A stretch of 64,000 nt of DNA from Catenibacillus scindens. Its GTDB lineage: Bacteria > Bacillota > Clostridia > Lachnospirales > Lachnospiraceae. The DNA lies in contig NZ_JACHFW010000001.1 of assembly GCF_014202115.1 (NCBI RefSeq), positions 496,001 to 560,000 on the forward strand. Reading direction: 5' to 3'. This document shows positions 25,951 through 34,933 of the stretch, in pieces (position 1 is the first letter of the stretch; every line of letters begins with the position of its first letter). The notes under the pieces are model-generated. The model had not been told where the DNA came from. It saw only the letters and a program-made list of their open reading frames with translations, and did not search any database. The translations under genes were made by a program, and so were the position numbers.

Positions 25951-28560
25951 TCAGGATGCCTGGACATTCTGGCGGATCTTTGCCACAAGACCACTGTCCT
26001 CACTCTCGCAGTCGATGACAATCACGTCCCCGGCGCGGACATCATCACTTAAAATCATGCGGCCCACAAGGGTTTCCACATGTTTCTGGAGGAAACGGTT
26101 CAGCGGGCGGGCACCGTAAACAGGATCATAGCCATGATCTGTAATGTAGGCGGCGGCTGCGTCCGTAAGCTCAATGCTAAGCTCCCGGTTAGCGATCCGT
26201 TTATTCAGACGATCCACCATAATATCAATAATGTGGCGGATATTATCTTTCGTCAGCGGCTTAAACATAATGATCTCGTCGAGACGGTTCAAAAACTCGG
26301 GGCGGAAGTGGGCTCTCAGATCGTTCATGACAAGTTCCTGGCTCTGCTCACTGATATCGCCCTGATCGTCAATGCCGTCAAGAAGATAGGAGGAGCCAAT
26401 ATTTGAGGTCATGATGAGGATGGTATTTTTAAAGTCCACCGTCCGGCCCTGGGAATCGGTAATACGTCCGTCATCCAGTACCTGAAGGAGAACATTAAAC
26501 ACATCCGGGTGGGCCTTCTCAATCTCATCAAAGAGGACAACGCAGTAAGGTCTGCGCCGCACAGCCTCTGTCAGCTGTCCGCCCTCCTCATATCCTACAT
26601 ATCCCGGAGGCGCTCCGATGAGACGGGACACGGAAAACTTCTCCATATACTCACTCATATCAATACGAACCATATTATTCTCGTCATCAAAGAGCGCTTC
26701 GGCCAGGGTCTTGGCAAGCTCTGTCTTACCGACGCCGGTAGGCCCGAGGAACATAAAGGAACCGATCGGCTTTGTCTCATCTTTAATGCCGGCCTTGGAG
26801 CGGATGATAGCCTCTGTCACTTTGGTCACAGCCTCATCCTGGCCAATGACACGTTTGTGGAGGACTTTATCCAGGTTGAGGATCTTATTGCGCTCGCTCT
26901 CCGTCAGTTTTGTCACCGGAATGCCGGTCCAGCGGGAAACGATCTTGGCGATCTCATCCTCTGTCACCTGCTCGCGGACAAGAGTATCCTCACGGTCGTG
27001 AATGCGGGCTTCCTCTTCCTCCAACTGTTTTTTAAGCTGAGGCAGGCGTCCGTACTGAAGTTCGGCGGCTTTATTCAGATCATACTCACGCTGAGCCTTC
27101 TCAATCTGTTTATTCAGATCTTCAATCTGCTCACGGATCGTCCGAACTCCCTCCACAGCTTTCTTATCTTCATCCCACTGAGCTTTTTTAAGCTGGAAAT
27201 CTTCCCTAAGCTGGGCAAGTTCCGCCTGAATATGGGCCAGACGCTCCTGGCTTAAATGATCGTCCTCTTTCTTTAAGGCAGCCTCCTCGATCTCCAGCTG
27301 CATGATCTTTCTGGATACTTCGTCCAGCTCTGTGGGCATGGAATCCAGCTCCGTCTTAATAAGGGCGCAGGCTTCATCCACAAGGTCGATGGCTTTATCC
27401 GGAAGGAAACGGTCGGAAATATAACGGTTGGAAAGGACAGCGGCGGCCACAAGAGCGCTGTCGGTGATCTTCACGCCGTGGAATACTTCGTACCGCTCTT
27501 TCAGGCCACGGAGGATGGAGATAGTATCTTCCACTGTAGGCTCATCCACCATCACCGGCTGGAAACGCCGCTCAAGAGCTTTATCCTTTTCAATGTACTG
27601 GCGGTACTCGTCAAGAGTTGTGGCGCCGATACAGTGCAGCTCACCCCGGGCGAGCATAGGCTTTAACATATTGCCCGCGTCCATGGCGCCCTCCGTTTTG
27701 CCCGCGCCCACGATCAGGTGAAGCTCATCCACAAAGAGGATGATCTTGCCCTCGCTTTTGCGGACTTCCTCAAGGACCGCCTTCAGGCGCTCCTCAAACT
27801 CACCCCGGTACTTGGCACCGGCCACAAGGGCGCCCATATCCAGGGAAAAGATCTGCTTATCTTTAAGACCTTCCGGCACATCGCCCCGGACGATACGCTG
27901 GGCCAGACCTTCAATAACGGCGGTCTTACCGACACCAGGCTCACCGATCAGCACCGGGTTATTTTTCGTCTTTCTTGAAAGAATACGGATAATATTACGA
28001 ATCTCGCTGTCACGGCCGATCACCGGATCAAGCTTTTGATTTCTCGCCTTCTCCACAAGATTCTCGCCGTATTTGGCCAGACTGTCGTAAGTGTCCTCCG
28101 GATTATCTGTAGTCACTCTCTGATTTCCCCGGACGCTGGACAGGGCCAAAAGGAAGTTATCCCGGGTAATGTTAAAATTCTTAAATAATGTTTTAAGCTC
28201 TCTGTTTGGGACAGCCAGCAGAGCCAGAAACAGATGTTCCACGGAAATATACTCGTCATCCATCTGCTTGGCCTCCGTCTCAGCCTGCATCAGAGCGCGG
28301 TTGAGGGCGTCGCTCATATAAACCTGGACCTGTCCGGAAACTTTCACCCGCTTGGCCACAAGCTTCTCAGCCTGATTTACAAAGCCCTGGCTGTTAATAT
28401 CCATCTTATTGATCAATTTGGCGATGAGACTGTCATCCATAGTCAAAAGGCTGTAGAGCAGATGTTCCTGGTCGATCTCCTGGTTGCCATACTCATAGGC
28501 GATCTTCTGACAATTCTGCACAGCCTGCAACGATTTCTGTGTAAATTTATTCACATCCAT
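25951..28560 (-). CDS. clpB: ATP-dependent chaperone ClpB
   Basis: An 869-residue Hsp100 disaggregase. The N-terminal Clp_N double repeat (1-145) is followed by AAA+ domain 1 (Walker A GEPGVGKT, Walker B FVDELH), the long coiled-coil M domain (about 400-525, rich in E, K, Q and L), AAA+ domain 2 ([22 protein letters not shown]) and the D2-small domain ([12 protein letters not shown]). The M domain separates it from ClpC. It works with DnaK to resolve aggregates. I see neither a CIRCE element nor a CtsR box in the upstream 160 bases, so heat control is not evident. Confidence 0.97.
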   Translation of the reverse strand: MDVNKFTQKSLQAVQNCQKIAYEYGNQEIDQEHLLYSLLTMDDSLIAKLINKMDINSQGFVNQAEKLVAKRVKVSGQVQVYMSDALNRALMQAETEAKQMDDEYISVEHLFLALLAVPNRELKTLFKNFNITRDNFLLALSSVRGNQRVTTDNPEDTYDSLAKYGENLVEKARNQKLDPVIGRDSEIRNIIRILSRKTKNNPVLIGEPGVGKTAVIEGLAQRIVRGDVPEGLKDKQIFSLDMGALVAGAKYRGEFEERLKAVLEEVRKSEGKIILFVDELHLIVGAGKTEGAMDAGNMLKPMLARGELHCIGATTLDEYRQYIEKDKALERRFQPVMVDEPTVEDTISILRGLKERYEVFHGVKITDSALVAAAVLSNRYISDRFLPDKAIDLVDEACALIKTELDSMPTELDEVSRKIMQLEIEEAALKKEDDHLSQERLAHIQAELAQLREDFQLKKAQWDEDKKAVEGVRTIREQIEDLNKQIEKAQREYDLNKAAELQYGRLPQLKKQLEEEEARIHDREDTLVREQVTEDEIAKIVSRWTGIPVTKLTESERNKILNLDKVLHKRVIGQDEAVTKVTEAIIRSKAGIKDETKPIGSFMFLGPTGVGKTELAKTLAEALFDDENNMVRIDMSEYMEKFSVSRLIGAPPGYVGYEEGGQLTEAVRRRPYCVVLFDEIEKAHPDVFNVLLQVLDDGRITDSQGRTVDFKNTILIMTSNIGSSYLLDGIDDQGDISEQSQELVMNDLRAHFRPEFLNRLDEIIMFKPLTKDNIRHIIDIMVDRLNKRIANRELSIELTDAAAAYITDHGYDPVYGARPLNRFLQKHVETLVGRMILSDDVRAGDVIVIDCESEDSGLVAKIRQNVQAS

Positions 28561-28662
28561 AAGACTTTCCTCCTTCTATCTCTGTCAACAGCGGCCCGGC
28601 CCGAGGAAAATCTCTTTTCTCAAAAACCAGGCCGCCGCAAATGTTACAATTGTTCTATATGT

Positions 28663-28691
28663 AATATAACAGAGTTTGTGATAAAATGCAA
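28663..28691 (-). promoter_or_regulatory. Likely clpB promoter
   Basis: Minus strand TTGCAT (28691-28686), 17-base spacer, TATATT (28668-28663), about 100 bases before the clpB start. Confidence 0.6.
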
Positions 28692-28719
28692 TACCTTTTT
28701 TAATCTTTTTTTGCTATAT

Positions 28720-29574
28720 TCAAATAACAGGTCTGCTATCAGATACGGAACTGAGTGAACTATCGCAAATCGCTTCCCGCTGCAAAGTTTCCTCGGATTT
28801 ATCAAGAAAAATCGGCCCCACATCAATGACCTGAACCTTTTTCTGATACTCCGCCGGACTGATGTTCTCATATTTTTTAAAGACCCGGCAAAAATACAGG
28901 GCATCGGAAAATCCACAGTCCGCGGCAATATCTTTAACCTTCCGGCTGTCCCCGTACTGCTGGATCAGAGATTTCCCAAGAGATACGCGAAGGCGGTTAA
29001 AATAACTCAGAGGCGATTCCCCCATTACGTTTCTGAAAATCTTCCGGAAATAAGATGGAGAGTATCCGCACCGGTCTACCGCGTCTGCCAGGGAAAACTT
29101 TGGATTGCCAAGATTTTCGTGCATTTGCTCCAACACTGCCTCAATGCGGATGTCCTGCTTCTGACCCTGATTATAAATAAAGGCCAGCAACTGATAAAGA
29201 AGATCGCCCATAGCGTTGACAACCGCTGTATTACACTTATTATCACTTTTATTCCAAAACTCAAAGGCCATATCCATGATCTTTCTCACATTTCCATGAT
29301 CGTCATCCCGAAAATACTTCACCCCGGGGTTACCTATATTCCTGAAATCCTCAATAAACATACAGATATCTTCAAAGCCCTCCTCAGACTGCTTTTTATG
29401 GGGCAGCGCCGGAGGAATAACAAAAATATCACCCGGACGGAAACTATATTTTTCGCCGTCAATCTCCATCTGCCCTTTTCCTCTCACATTTATCATGATC
29501 TCCCAGTAACCGTGCTTATGCATCGGAAAACTGTAATATGCATGGCCAGACCTTCCCACACCTGAAACATTCAT
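28720..29574 (-). CDS. AraC family regulator with N-terminal cupin domain
   Basis: A 284-residue regulator: cupin-like ligand domain (MHKHGYWEIMINVRGKGQ near 18-35, FRPGDIFVIPPALPHKK near 46-62) and a C-terminal double HTH (FSLADAVDRCGYSPSYFRKIF and VKDIAADCGFSDALYFCRVFK, each in part). GGAGGG precedes the ATG. It is divergent from the two-gene C-glycoside deglycosidase-like operon, 230 bases apart, so it is the likely sugar- or glycoside-responsive activator of that operon (inference). No other candidate target is adjacent. Confidence 0.88.
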   Translation of the reverse strand: MNVSGVGRSGHAYYSFPMHKHGYWEIMINVRGKGQMEIDGEKYSFRPGDIFVIPPALPHKKQSEEGFEDICMFIEDFRNIGNPGVKYFRDDDHGNVRKIMDMAFEFWNKSDNKCNTAVVNAMGDLLYQLLAFIYNQGQKQDIRIEAVLEQMHENLGNPKFSLADAVDRCGYSPSYFRKIFRNVMGESPLSYFNRLRVSLGKSLIQQYGDSRKVKDIAADCGFSDALYFCRVFKKYENISPAEYQKKVQVIDVGPIFLDKSEETLQREAICDSSLSSVSDSRPVI

Positions 29575-29741
29575 CTGTTTATCCCTCCTTTGCCCGCAAA
29601 TCCGACAGCATTGTAACGGACTTCTTTTGTTTATTTTACTTCATGTAGATCGTTTTGTCCATGTCTATGACAGCTTTCAGATATGTTTATAAACCTTTTA
29701 AAGCCTTATAATATAAGCATAAACAAGAAACGTAAAATAAT

Positions 29742-29781
29742 CCCCATAAAGAGGCAAAAAGCGTTTTTTGGCCATATGGGG
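29742..29781 (+). promoter_or_regulatory. Inverted repeat in the leader of the deglycosidase-like operon
   Basis: CCCCATA (29742-29748) and TATGGGG (29775-29781) are perfect partners around 26 bases, just before the ribosome site. A TATAAT hexamer at about 29707-29712 may be the -10 box, without a clear -35, as expected for an activator-dependent promoter. Confidence 0.4.
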
Positions 29782-29803
29782 TATTAAGAAAGGATGGATT
29801 CAT

Positions 29804-30814
29804 ATGGGAATCAAATCAAGTGTAAGTTTATACAGTCTGCAGTACCAGTTTCTGTGGGGAAAAATGACACTGGAGGATCTTTTTAAATACATGAAAGATC
29901 TTCATGTGGACGGCATCGAGCTTCTCCCCGACCAGATGCTCAAAGGCACGCCGGAGCCATCAGAAGAAACCTATGCCATGTGGCATAATCTTGTAAATAA
30001 ATACGGCCTTGGTCTTGCCTGCGATGATATTTTCCTCAATACAAATCTCTATAAAAACAGGGAACTGACAAAAAGAGAGTGTATTGACCTGATCAAAAAG
30101 GAAATTATCATGGCCCACCGCCTTGGCTTTAAAGTCATCCGCCTTGTATCCATGGTTCCGGCCTGGATTCTTGAGCCCTGTCTTGAAACAGCGGCTAAAA
30201 ACGACGTTGCCCTCTGCATTGAGGTTCACGGCGGCCTTGGCTTTGACGTGCCAAAAACAGAAGAATTTTTGAAGGAAATGATCCGCCTGGACTCCCCCTA
30301 CATAGGTATTGTTCCTGATACAAGCCTGTTCTGCCGCCGGCCTCCAAGAGTTGTCAGTGACTACTGCCGGCAGGTTTATGGAACCAACCCGGAAATTATC
30401 AAATACGCTGAGGAAGTTTTTGCCAGTGGAACGGATTTCTTTGCCCTGAATGTGAAAAACGGCGGTATGGATCCAAAACTGAAATCACTGATCAAGGACC
30501 CTGCTAAGGATATGTTTTTCGCCCAGAATCTGGAAGGCTACGAAAACCGGCCCCTTTCCTGCATGGACCCTTATGTGAAATATATTAAACATTTCCATTT
30601 TAAATTATATGAAATGACCGAAGAAGGCACAGAATACAGCATTGATTATAAAGAAGTCCTGGAGTATCTCCACAAACACGGCTACAACGGCTATGTATCC
30701 ACAGAGTATGAAGGCAACCGGTGGGTACTTCCGGATCATGAGATCCCGGAAAAAGAGCAGGTAGCCGCCCATCAGAAGTTAATTCAGAAACTTATCAAAG
30801 AGATCGAAGGGTAA
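29804..30814 (+). CDS. TIM-barrel sugar isomerase/epimerase-like protein; probable C-glycoside deglycosidase alpha subunit
   Basis: A 336-residue xylose-isomerase-like TIM barrel. Probable metal and catalytic residues are E140 and H142 (LCIEVHGG), D172 (GIVPDTSLF), H263/H265 (IKHFHFKL) and E301/E303 (VSTEYEGNRW). Alone it would be called a sugar phosphate isomerase, but the gene 13 bases downstream encodes the small beta-type subunit found with alpha subunits of this size in C-glycoside deglycosidases (DgpB-DgpC, DfgA-DfgB). Those Mn-dependent complexes cleave the C-C bond of 3-oxo-C-glucosides such as oxidised puerarin. The ATG at 29804 has AAGGA upstream. Substrate is inferred, not shown. 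Confidence 0.78.
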   Translation: MGIKSSVSLYSLQYQFLWGKMTLEDLFKYMKDLHVDGIELLPDQMLKGTPEPSEETYAMWHNLVNKYGLGLACDDIFLNTNLYKNRELTKRECIDLIKKEIIMAHRLGFKVIRLVSMVPAWILEPCLETAAKNDVALCIEVHGGLGFDVPKTEEFLKEMIRLDSPYIGIVPDTSLFCRRPPRVVSDYCRQVYGTNPEIIKYAEEVFASGTDFFALNVKNGGMDPKLKSLIKDPAKDMFFAQNLEGYENRPLSCMDPYVKYIKHFHFKLYEMTEEGTEYSIDYKEVLEYLHKHGYNGYVSTEYEGNRWVLPDHEIPEKEQVAAHQKLIQKLIKEIEG

Positions 30815-30827
30815 GGAGGATATCACT

Positions 30828-31220
30828 ATGTTTGATAATAATGTATTTATTGACGGTACCTGTAAAAATGTTGTTGAAGACGGAAAAGTGATCGGCTATG
30901 AAATGCAGACGTATATTACCTACTACAGAGGCATTCCTCTTTCCATGATCAACTATATTGCCGTAGAAGTGGACGGGGTCAAAGTGAATCCTGAAAATAT
31001 CCGCTTTACACCGGATCACATTGACTGGTTTACATTAAAAGAGATGGAAACTGTGGGAACTATCAAATGGGAATACGGCGAACCAGGAACAGTCCGTGTC
31101 CTTGCGGAGGGCGGACTTTCCAAAGGCACTCATCAGGTGACACTTACAGTCTGCACCCGCACCGCCTACATCCCCATGCCCCTGGAAGGGACAATGACAC
31201 GGACGGTAGTCATCGAATAA
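30828..31220 (+). CDS. DUF6379-type protein; probable C-glycoside deglycosidase beta subunit
   Basis: A 130-residue all-beta protein (VIGYEMQTYITYYRGIPLSM, FTPDHIDWFTLKEM, then LSKGTHQVTLTVCTRTAYIP). The pattern and length match the beta subunit (DUF6379/CGDB) that forms a complex with a TIM-barrel alpha subunit in bacterial C-glycoside deglycosidases. AAGGAGG is correctly spaced before the ATG. Tight linkage to the alpha-like gene and a shared terminator support a two-subunit enzyme. No oxidoreductase needed to make the 3-oxo substrate is encoded in the window. Confidence 0.75.
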   Translation: MFDNNVFIDGTCKNVVEDGKVIGYEMQTYITYYRGIPLSMINYIAVEVDGVKVNPENIRFTPDHIDWFTLKEMETVGTIKWEYGEPGTVRVLAEGGLSKGTHQVTLTVCTRTAYIPMPLEGTMTRTVVIE

Positions 31221-31238
31221 ATCTATATCCCCAAATAT

Positions 31239-31287
31239 AAAAAATGGCTCTGCAGGAGATGGTATTTTCCGGCAGAGCTATTTTTTA
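31239..31287. terminator. Bidirectional intrinsic terminator
   Basis: Stem GCTCTGC/GCAGAGC (31247-31253, 31272-31278), extended by A/T pairs, with A6 on the left and T6 on the right. It separates the plus-strand deglycosidase-like operon from the minus-strand CapA-like gene. Confidence 0.8.
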
Positions 31288-31344
31288 TATCATCTTAAAT
31301 CCCCATTATCTGTAGCGTTACATCCCAGAGTTTGGCATGTCCGT

Positions 31345-32913
31345 TTACTGTGCTGCTCCAGATAGAGCCGGCCCGTCGGCAGATCCAGCCTCCTGTAAGG
31401 TAATCCGTTCGCCCACAGCCGGGAGACTGTGTTCTGTTTCCAGCCACGGCTGAACCACGGAGACCGCCCCCGGCTGTTCAATGGAAGTTGACATAATTTC
31501 GTCAAACTCATCCCAGATGACCTGACGGCTCAGCGTCACCCCGTTCTTTCCATTCAGGCCATTTTGAAGGGCCAGCTCGTCCGTATAGTCCCTGAATTTA
31601 TAAACGGTATAAACGCCTGTATTATGGTTATAATGAGTATACAAAGGTTCCAGACCGTAATCCAGAACAGATAACTGGGCGTTATCTCCCTGGCCTTTAA
31701 GCTGAACGGTAATCTCTGCCATACCGCCGATAAGGCGGGGATATTCATCCTGGGTGGAAATAAAATTGCCCATGGAATAGTAGACAAGCATCTCATGGCC
31801 ATCCTCCCCGGTAAGGTAAGCGTAAGGTTCTAGCACATGGGGGTGGGAGGCAATAGTAATATCCACACCGTTTTCCAGCAGGAACTGCACCCACTCTTTT
31901 GTCTCATCAGCGGGAGTGTATGTATATTCCACACCGCAGTGCAGGAAAAAAATGACACAATCGCTAATCTCCTTTGCTTTGGCAATATCCGCCGCCACTT
32001 TCTCCTTATCGAGAATGTCCACAAGGTACGGCTGATCATCTGGCAGTACAAAACCGTTCATGCCGTAAGTATAGTTGAGCATGGCAAAAGTAATGCCGTT
32101 GCACTCCACAGTCTTAATAGTGTCTGCGTCCTCCTGGCTCTCATGGATGCCAAGGACCGTCACTTCCGGATGATTTGTCTTCCAGAAATCCAGAGTATCC
32201 TCGATTCCCTGAACGCCCCGGTCGTAGACATGGTTCGTTGCGTGAGTGACCACGTCAAATCCGGCAGCCACCAGCGCATCCCCGATCTCCACAGGCCCGG
32301 CAAATACAGGATAGCCGGAATAATCGTTCCGGTCGTATGTAAAAATAGTTTCCTGGTTGACAATAGCCAGGTCCGCGGCTTCAATCTCGTCCTTAACATT
32401 GGCGTACAAGTGATCAAAATTGTAGGAGCCGTCGGCCTGAAGTCCGGATTTAAAAATGCCGGAGTGAATCAGATCATCTCCCACAGCCAGAAGATTGACC
32501 GTCTTTACACACTGGGCTCCGGCCGCCGCCTGGCTCTCTCCTTCATCCATACTGCCGACCGCCGCGCCGGATTCCTGAGCCGCCCCCAAAGATTCTGAAT
32601 CCGAGGCCGCTCCGCTTACCTCCCCTCCGTCGCTTTCAGCGCCGCTGCCGGCAGTTTCACCGCCACTCACAGCGCCGGCTTCCTCCGGTGCGTTCCCCTG
32701 AGGTGAAATATCTTCATTTACCGACGTAGGTTCTTTGACCGCTGCCGCCCGGACCGGACCTATAATGCAGCCAAGCAATGCCCCCAGCACCATAAATGCT
32801 GCCAGTCGTATAAACTTGCCCCGTATGGTCTGTTCCAGGAATTTTCTCCTGATCTTCTCCATTCCGCCGTGGTTTAGGCCATCCTTCCCAGGAAGTTTTC
32901 TCCCATCACTCAT
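31345..32913 (-). CDS. CapA/PgsA-type metallophosphatase-like surface protein
   Basis: A 522-residue protein: short basic cytoplasmic N-terminus, one transmembrane/signal segment (LAAFMVLGALLGCIIGPVRA), a ~100-residue acidic Gly/Ala/Ser/Glu-rich linker, then the CapA fold. Motifs are VGDDLIHSGIF, ATNHVYDRGVQGIEDTL, FFLHCGVEYTY and ASHPHVLEPY, carrying the expected metal-binding Asp, Asn and His. CapA/PgsA proteins take part in poly-gamma-glutamate or capsule metabolism; without capBC-type neighbours the role here is open. The ATG at 32913 has AGGTGA upstream. Confidence 0.85.
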   Translation of the reverse strand: MSDGRKLPGKDGLNHGGMEKIRRKFLEQTIRGKFIRLAAFMVLGALLGCIIGPVRAAAVKEPTSVNEDISPQGNAPEEAGAVSGGETAGSGAESDGGEVSGAASDSESLGAAQESGAAVGSMDEGESQAAAGAQCVKTVNLLAVGDDLIHSGIFKSGLQADGSYNFDHLYANVKDEIEAADLAIVNQETIFTYDRNDYSGYPVFAGPVEIGDALVAAGFDVVTHATNHVYDRGVQGIEDTLDFWKTNHPEVTVLGIHESQEDADTIKTVECNGITFAMLNYTYGMNGFVLPDDQPYLVDILDKEKVAADIAKAKEISDCVIFFLHCGVEYTYTPADETKEWVQFLLENGVDITIASHPHVLEPYAYLTGEDGHEMLVYYSMGNFISTQDEYPRLIGGMAEITVQLKGQGDNAQLSVLDYGLEPLYTHYNHNTGVYTVYKFRDYTDELALQNGLNGKNGVTLSRQVIWDEFDEIMSTSIEQPGAVSVVQPWLETEHSLPAVGERITLQEAGSADGPALSGAAQ

Positions 32914-32942
32914 AACTATCACCTGAATCCCATAGTATTTTT

Positions 32943-32987
32943 TGTAACAGTTCAGCCATCAGGAATGGGGCGGGATGAACTGTTATA
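32943..32987. repeat. Dispersed hairpin repeat, canonical copy
   Basis: Imperfect palindrome with outer arms TGTAACAGTTCA and TGAACTGTTATA and inner blocks GCCATC and GGGGCGGGA. The copy at 41120-41163 is nearly the same sequence in the opposite orientation. It is just upstream of the CapA-like gene. The rest of the 370-base gap up to pncB holds a second hairpin (33234) and an imperfect inverted repeat around CGCGTTTAAGC. Confidence 0.7.
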
Positions 32988-33233
32988 TTTTTTCTCCTGT
33001 TTATTTGATTATAAAGAATATCCGCCCTGATGTCGAGACAATTTTCTACATTTCTTTCAAGCTGTACGCCAAAGCGGATAATGTCATTGCTTTTTGTTCC
33101 AAAAGGCTTTAAAATAATAACTATTCGTTACTATTGACGATAGCGGAATCACTTGCCGTTTCCGGAATAAAACAGTGATACATGTGCGCGTTTAAGCTAT
33201 TCGCGCAGCGAATTTCACGTAATTTAAGCGCGT

Positions 33234-33260
33234 GTTACTGTTCACGTGGTGAGCAGTAAC
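33234..33260. repeat. Second-type hairpin repeat
   Basis: GTTACTG-T-TCAC, loop GTG, GTGA-G-CAGTAAC. The same design with the same outer arms occurs at 61094-61129. It is 28 bases before the pncB start. Confidence 0.6.
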
Positions 33261-33287
33261 AATTTTTTAATAATGGGGGGAACCGAT

Positions 33288-34751
33288 ATGAGCCGATATA
33301 ATCTGACTCTACTCACAGATTTATATGAATTAACCATGATGCAGGGCTATTACGAAAATAATACCAACGAAACTGTTGTTTTTGACGTCTTTTACCGGAA
33401 CAATCCAAGCGGCGGAGCCTATGCCATAGCCGCAGGACTGGATCAGATCATTGATTACATTAAAAATCTCCGTTTTGAGGCGGAGGATATTGAATACCTC
33501 CGGTCTACAGGTATCTTTCAGGAAAGTTTTCTCGCATATCTCGCTGATTTTTCTTTCAGCGGCGATATTTATGCCATCCCAGAGGGGACTGTCGTATTTC
33601 CAAAAGAACCATTGCTGAAAGTTATCGCTCCGATTATGGAAGCCCAGCTTGTGGAAACAGCCATCTTAAATATTATCAACCACCAGAGCTTAATCGCCAC
33701 AAAGGCATCCCGGGTGGTTTATGCTGCCGGAGGCGGGGTTATGGAATTTGGCCTGCGCCGGGCCCAGGGTCCGGATGCCGGCACTTACGGGGCCAGAGCC
33801 GCCGTCATTGCCGGATGTGTGGGAACTTCCAACGTTCTTGCCGGAAAGCTTTTTAATATCCCTATAAAAGGAACCCATGCCCATAGTTGGATCATGAGTT
33901 TTAAGACAGAACTGGAGGCTTTCCGCAATTACGCCAGACTTTATCCAGATAACTGCCTCCTTTTGGTGGACACCTACGACACATTAAAATCCGGTGTTCC
34001 CCACGCCATTCAGGTTTTTACCGAGATGAAAGAAGCCGGACTTCCAAAGCCCTCGGTCTACGGTATCCGCTTAGACAGCGGTGATCTTGCCTACCTGTCC
34101 AAAAAAGCCCGGAAAATGCTGGACGCCGCAGGATTTACAGACGCAGTGATCTCCGCCTCCAGCGATCTGGACGAATATCTCATTGAGAGCCTTAGAAGCC
34201 AGGGCGCCCAGATCACATCCTGGGGAGTAGGCACTAATCTCATCACTTCCAAAGACTGTCCCGCCTTTGGGGGCGTTTACAAACTGGCTGCCGTCCAGGG
34301 CCCGGACGGCAAGTTTATCCCCAAAATCAAGGTATCTGAAAATATTGAAAAAGTCACCGATCCCGGAAACAAAACCATCTTCCGGATCTACGACAAAGAG
34401 ACCGGAAAGATCCGCGGCGACCTCATCGCTCTGGCCGATGAAACTTATGACAGTCAGCAGTCTCTGATCATTTTTGATCCTATCGCCACATGGAAGCGCA
34501 CCTATCTGGAAGGAGGCTCCTACACTATCCGGGAACTCCTCGTCCCGATTTTTATGGGCGGACAATGTGTCTACACATCCCCCTGCGTTATGGATATCCA
34601 GACTTACTGCCAAAAAGAACTGAATACGCTCTGGGATGAGTCCCGCCGTCTTGCCAACCCGCAGACCGTCTACGTGGACTTATCCCGCCCTCTGTGGGAG
34701 CTTAAAAATCAACTCCTGGATAATATTCACAACTTTAAAGATAAGAAATGA
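33288..34751 (+). CDS. pncB: Nicotinate phosphoribosyltransferase
   Basis: A 487-residue NAPRTase, which makes nicotinate mononucleotide from nicotinate and PRPP in NAD salvage. Visible landmarks are NLTLLTDLYELTMMQGYYEN at the start, EFGLRRAQGPDAGTYGARAA near 163-182, the catalytic-type His in KGTHAHSWIMSF near 206, and DTYDTLKSG near 234-242, all family hallmarks. GGGGGG lies seven bases before the ATG at 33288; the upstream in-frame extension starts inside a repeat and is not credible. Single-gene unit with two terminators after it. Confidence 0.94.
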   Translation: MSRYNLTLLTDLYELTMMQGYYENNTNETVVFDVFYRNNPSGGAYAIAAGLDQIIDYIKNLRFEAEDIEYLRSTGIFQESFLAYLADFSFSGDIYAIPEGTVVFPKEPLLKVIAPIMEAQLVETAILNIINHQSLIATKASRVVYAAGGGVMEFGLRRAQGPDAGTYGARAAVIAGCVGTSNVLAGKLFNIPIKGTHAHSWIMSFKTELEAFRNYARLYPDNCLLLVDTYDTLKSGVPHAIQVFTEMKEAGLPKPSVYGIRLDSGDLAYLSKKARKMLDAAGFTDAVISASSDLDEYLIESLRSQGAQITSWGVGTNLITSKDCPAFGGVYKLAAVQGPDGKFIPKIKVSENIEKVTDPGNKTIFRIYDKETGKIRGDLIALADETYDSQQSLIIFDPIATWKRTYLEGGSYTIRELLVPIFMGGQCVYTSPCVMDIQTYCQKELNTLWDESRRLANPQTVYVDLSRPLWELKNQLLDNIHNFKDKK

Positions 34752-34760
34752 TATTTTTGC

Positions 34761-34855
34761 GGCGCCTGGGACTGTGGCCGGGCGCCCATATTTTTGATCA
34801 AGAAAAATACCGATAAAAAAACGCACCCCGCTTTCATGCAAAGGTGCGTTTTTTA
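34761..34855 (+). terminator. Two terminators between pncB and solute-binding lipoprotein gene 2
   Basis: First: GGCGCCTGG with CCGGGCGCC (34761-34769, 34778-34786) followed by CATATTTTTG, acting on pncB. Second: ACGCACC with GGTGCGT (34821-34827, 34843-34849), flanked by A7 and T6, so it can work on both strands and probably also ends the minus-strand lipoprotein gene. Confidence 0.85.
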
Positions 34856-34933
34856 TCTGCCCATCAGGCAGTATTTTATGAGATGTTTAGTTCAATGCAG
34901 GGCCTTGGGTCATATTACCCTCACTGGAGCATA

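Noticed and set aside
26509-27255. 248-codon plus-strand frame inside clpB
   Set aside because: ClpB is unambiguous on the minus strand; the frame has no independent support.
28561-28719. CIRCE or CtsR operator before clpB
   Set aside because: I looked for the TTAGCACTC-type inverted repeat and GGTCAAA-type heptads on both strands and found neither.
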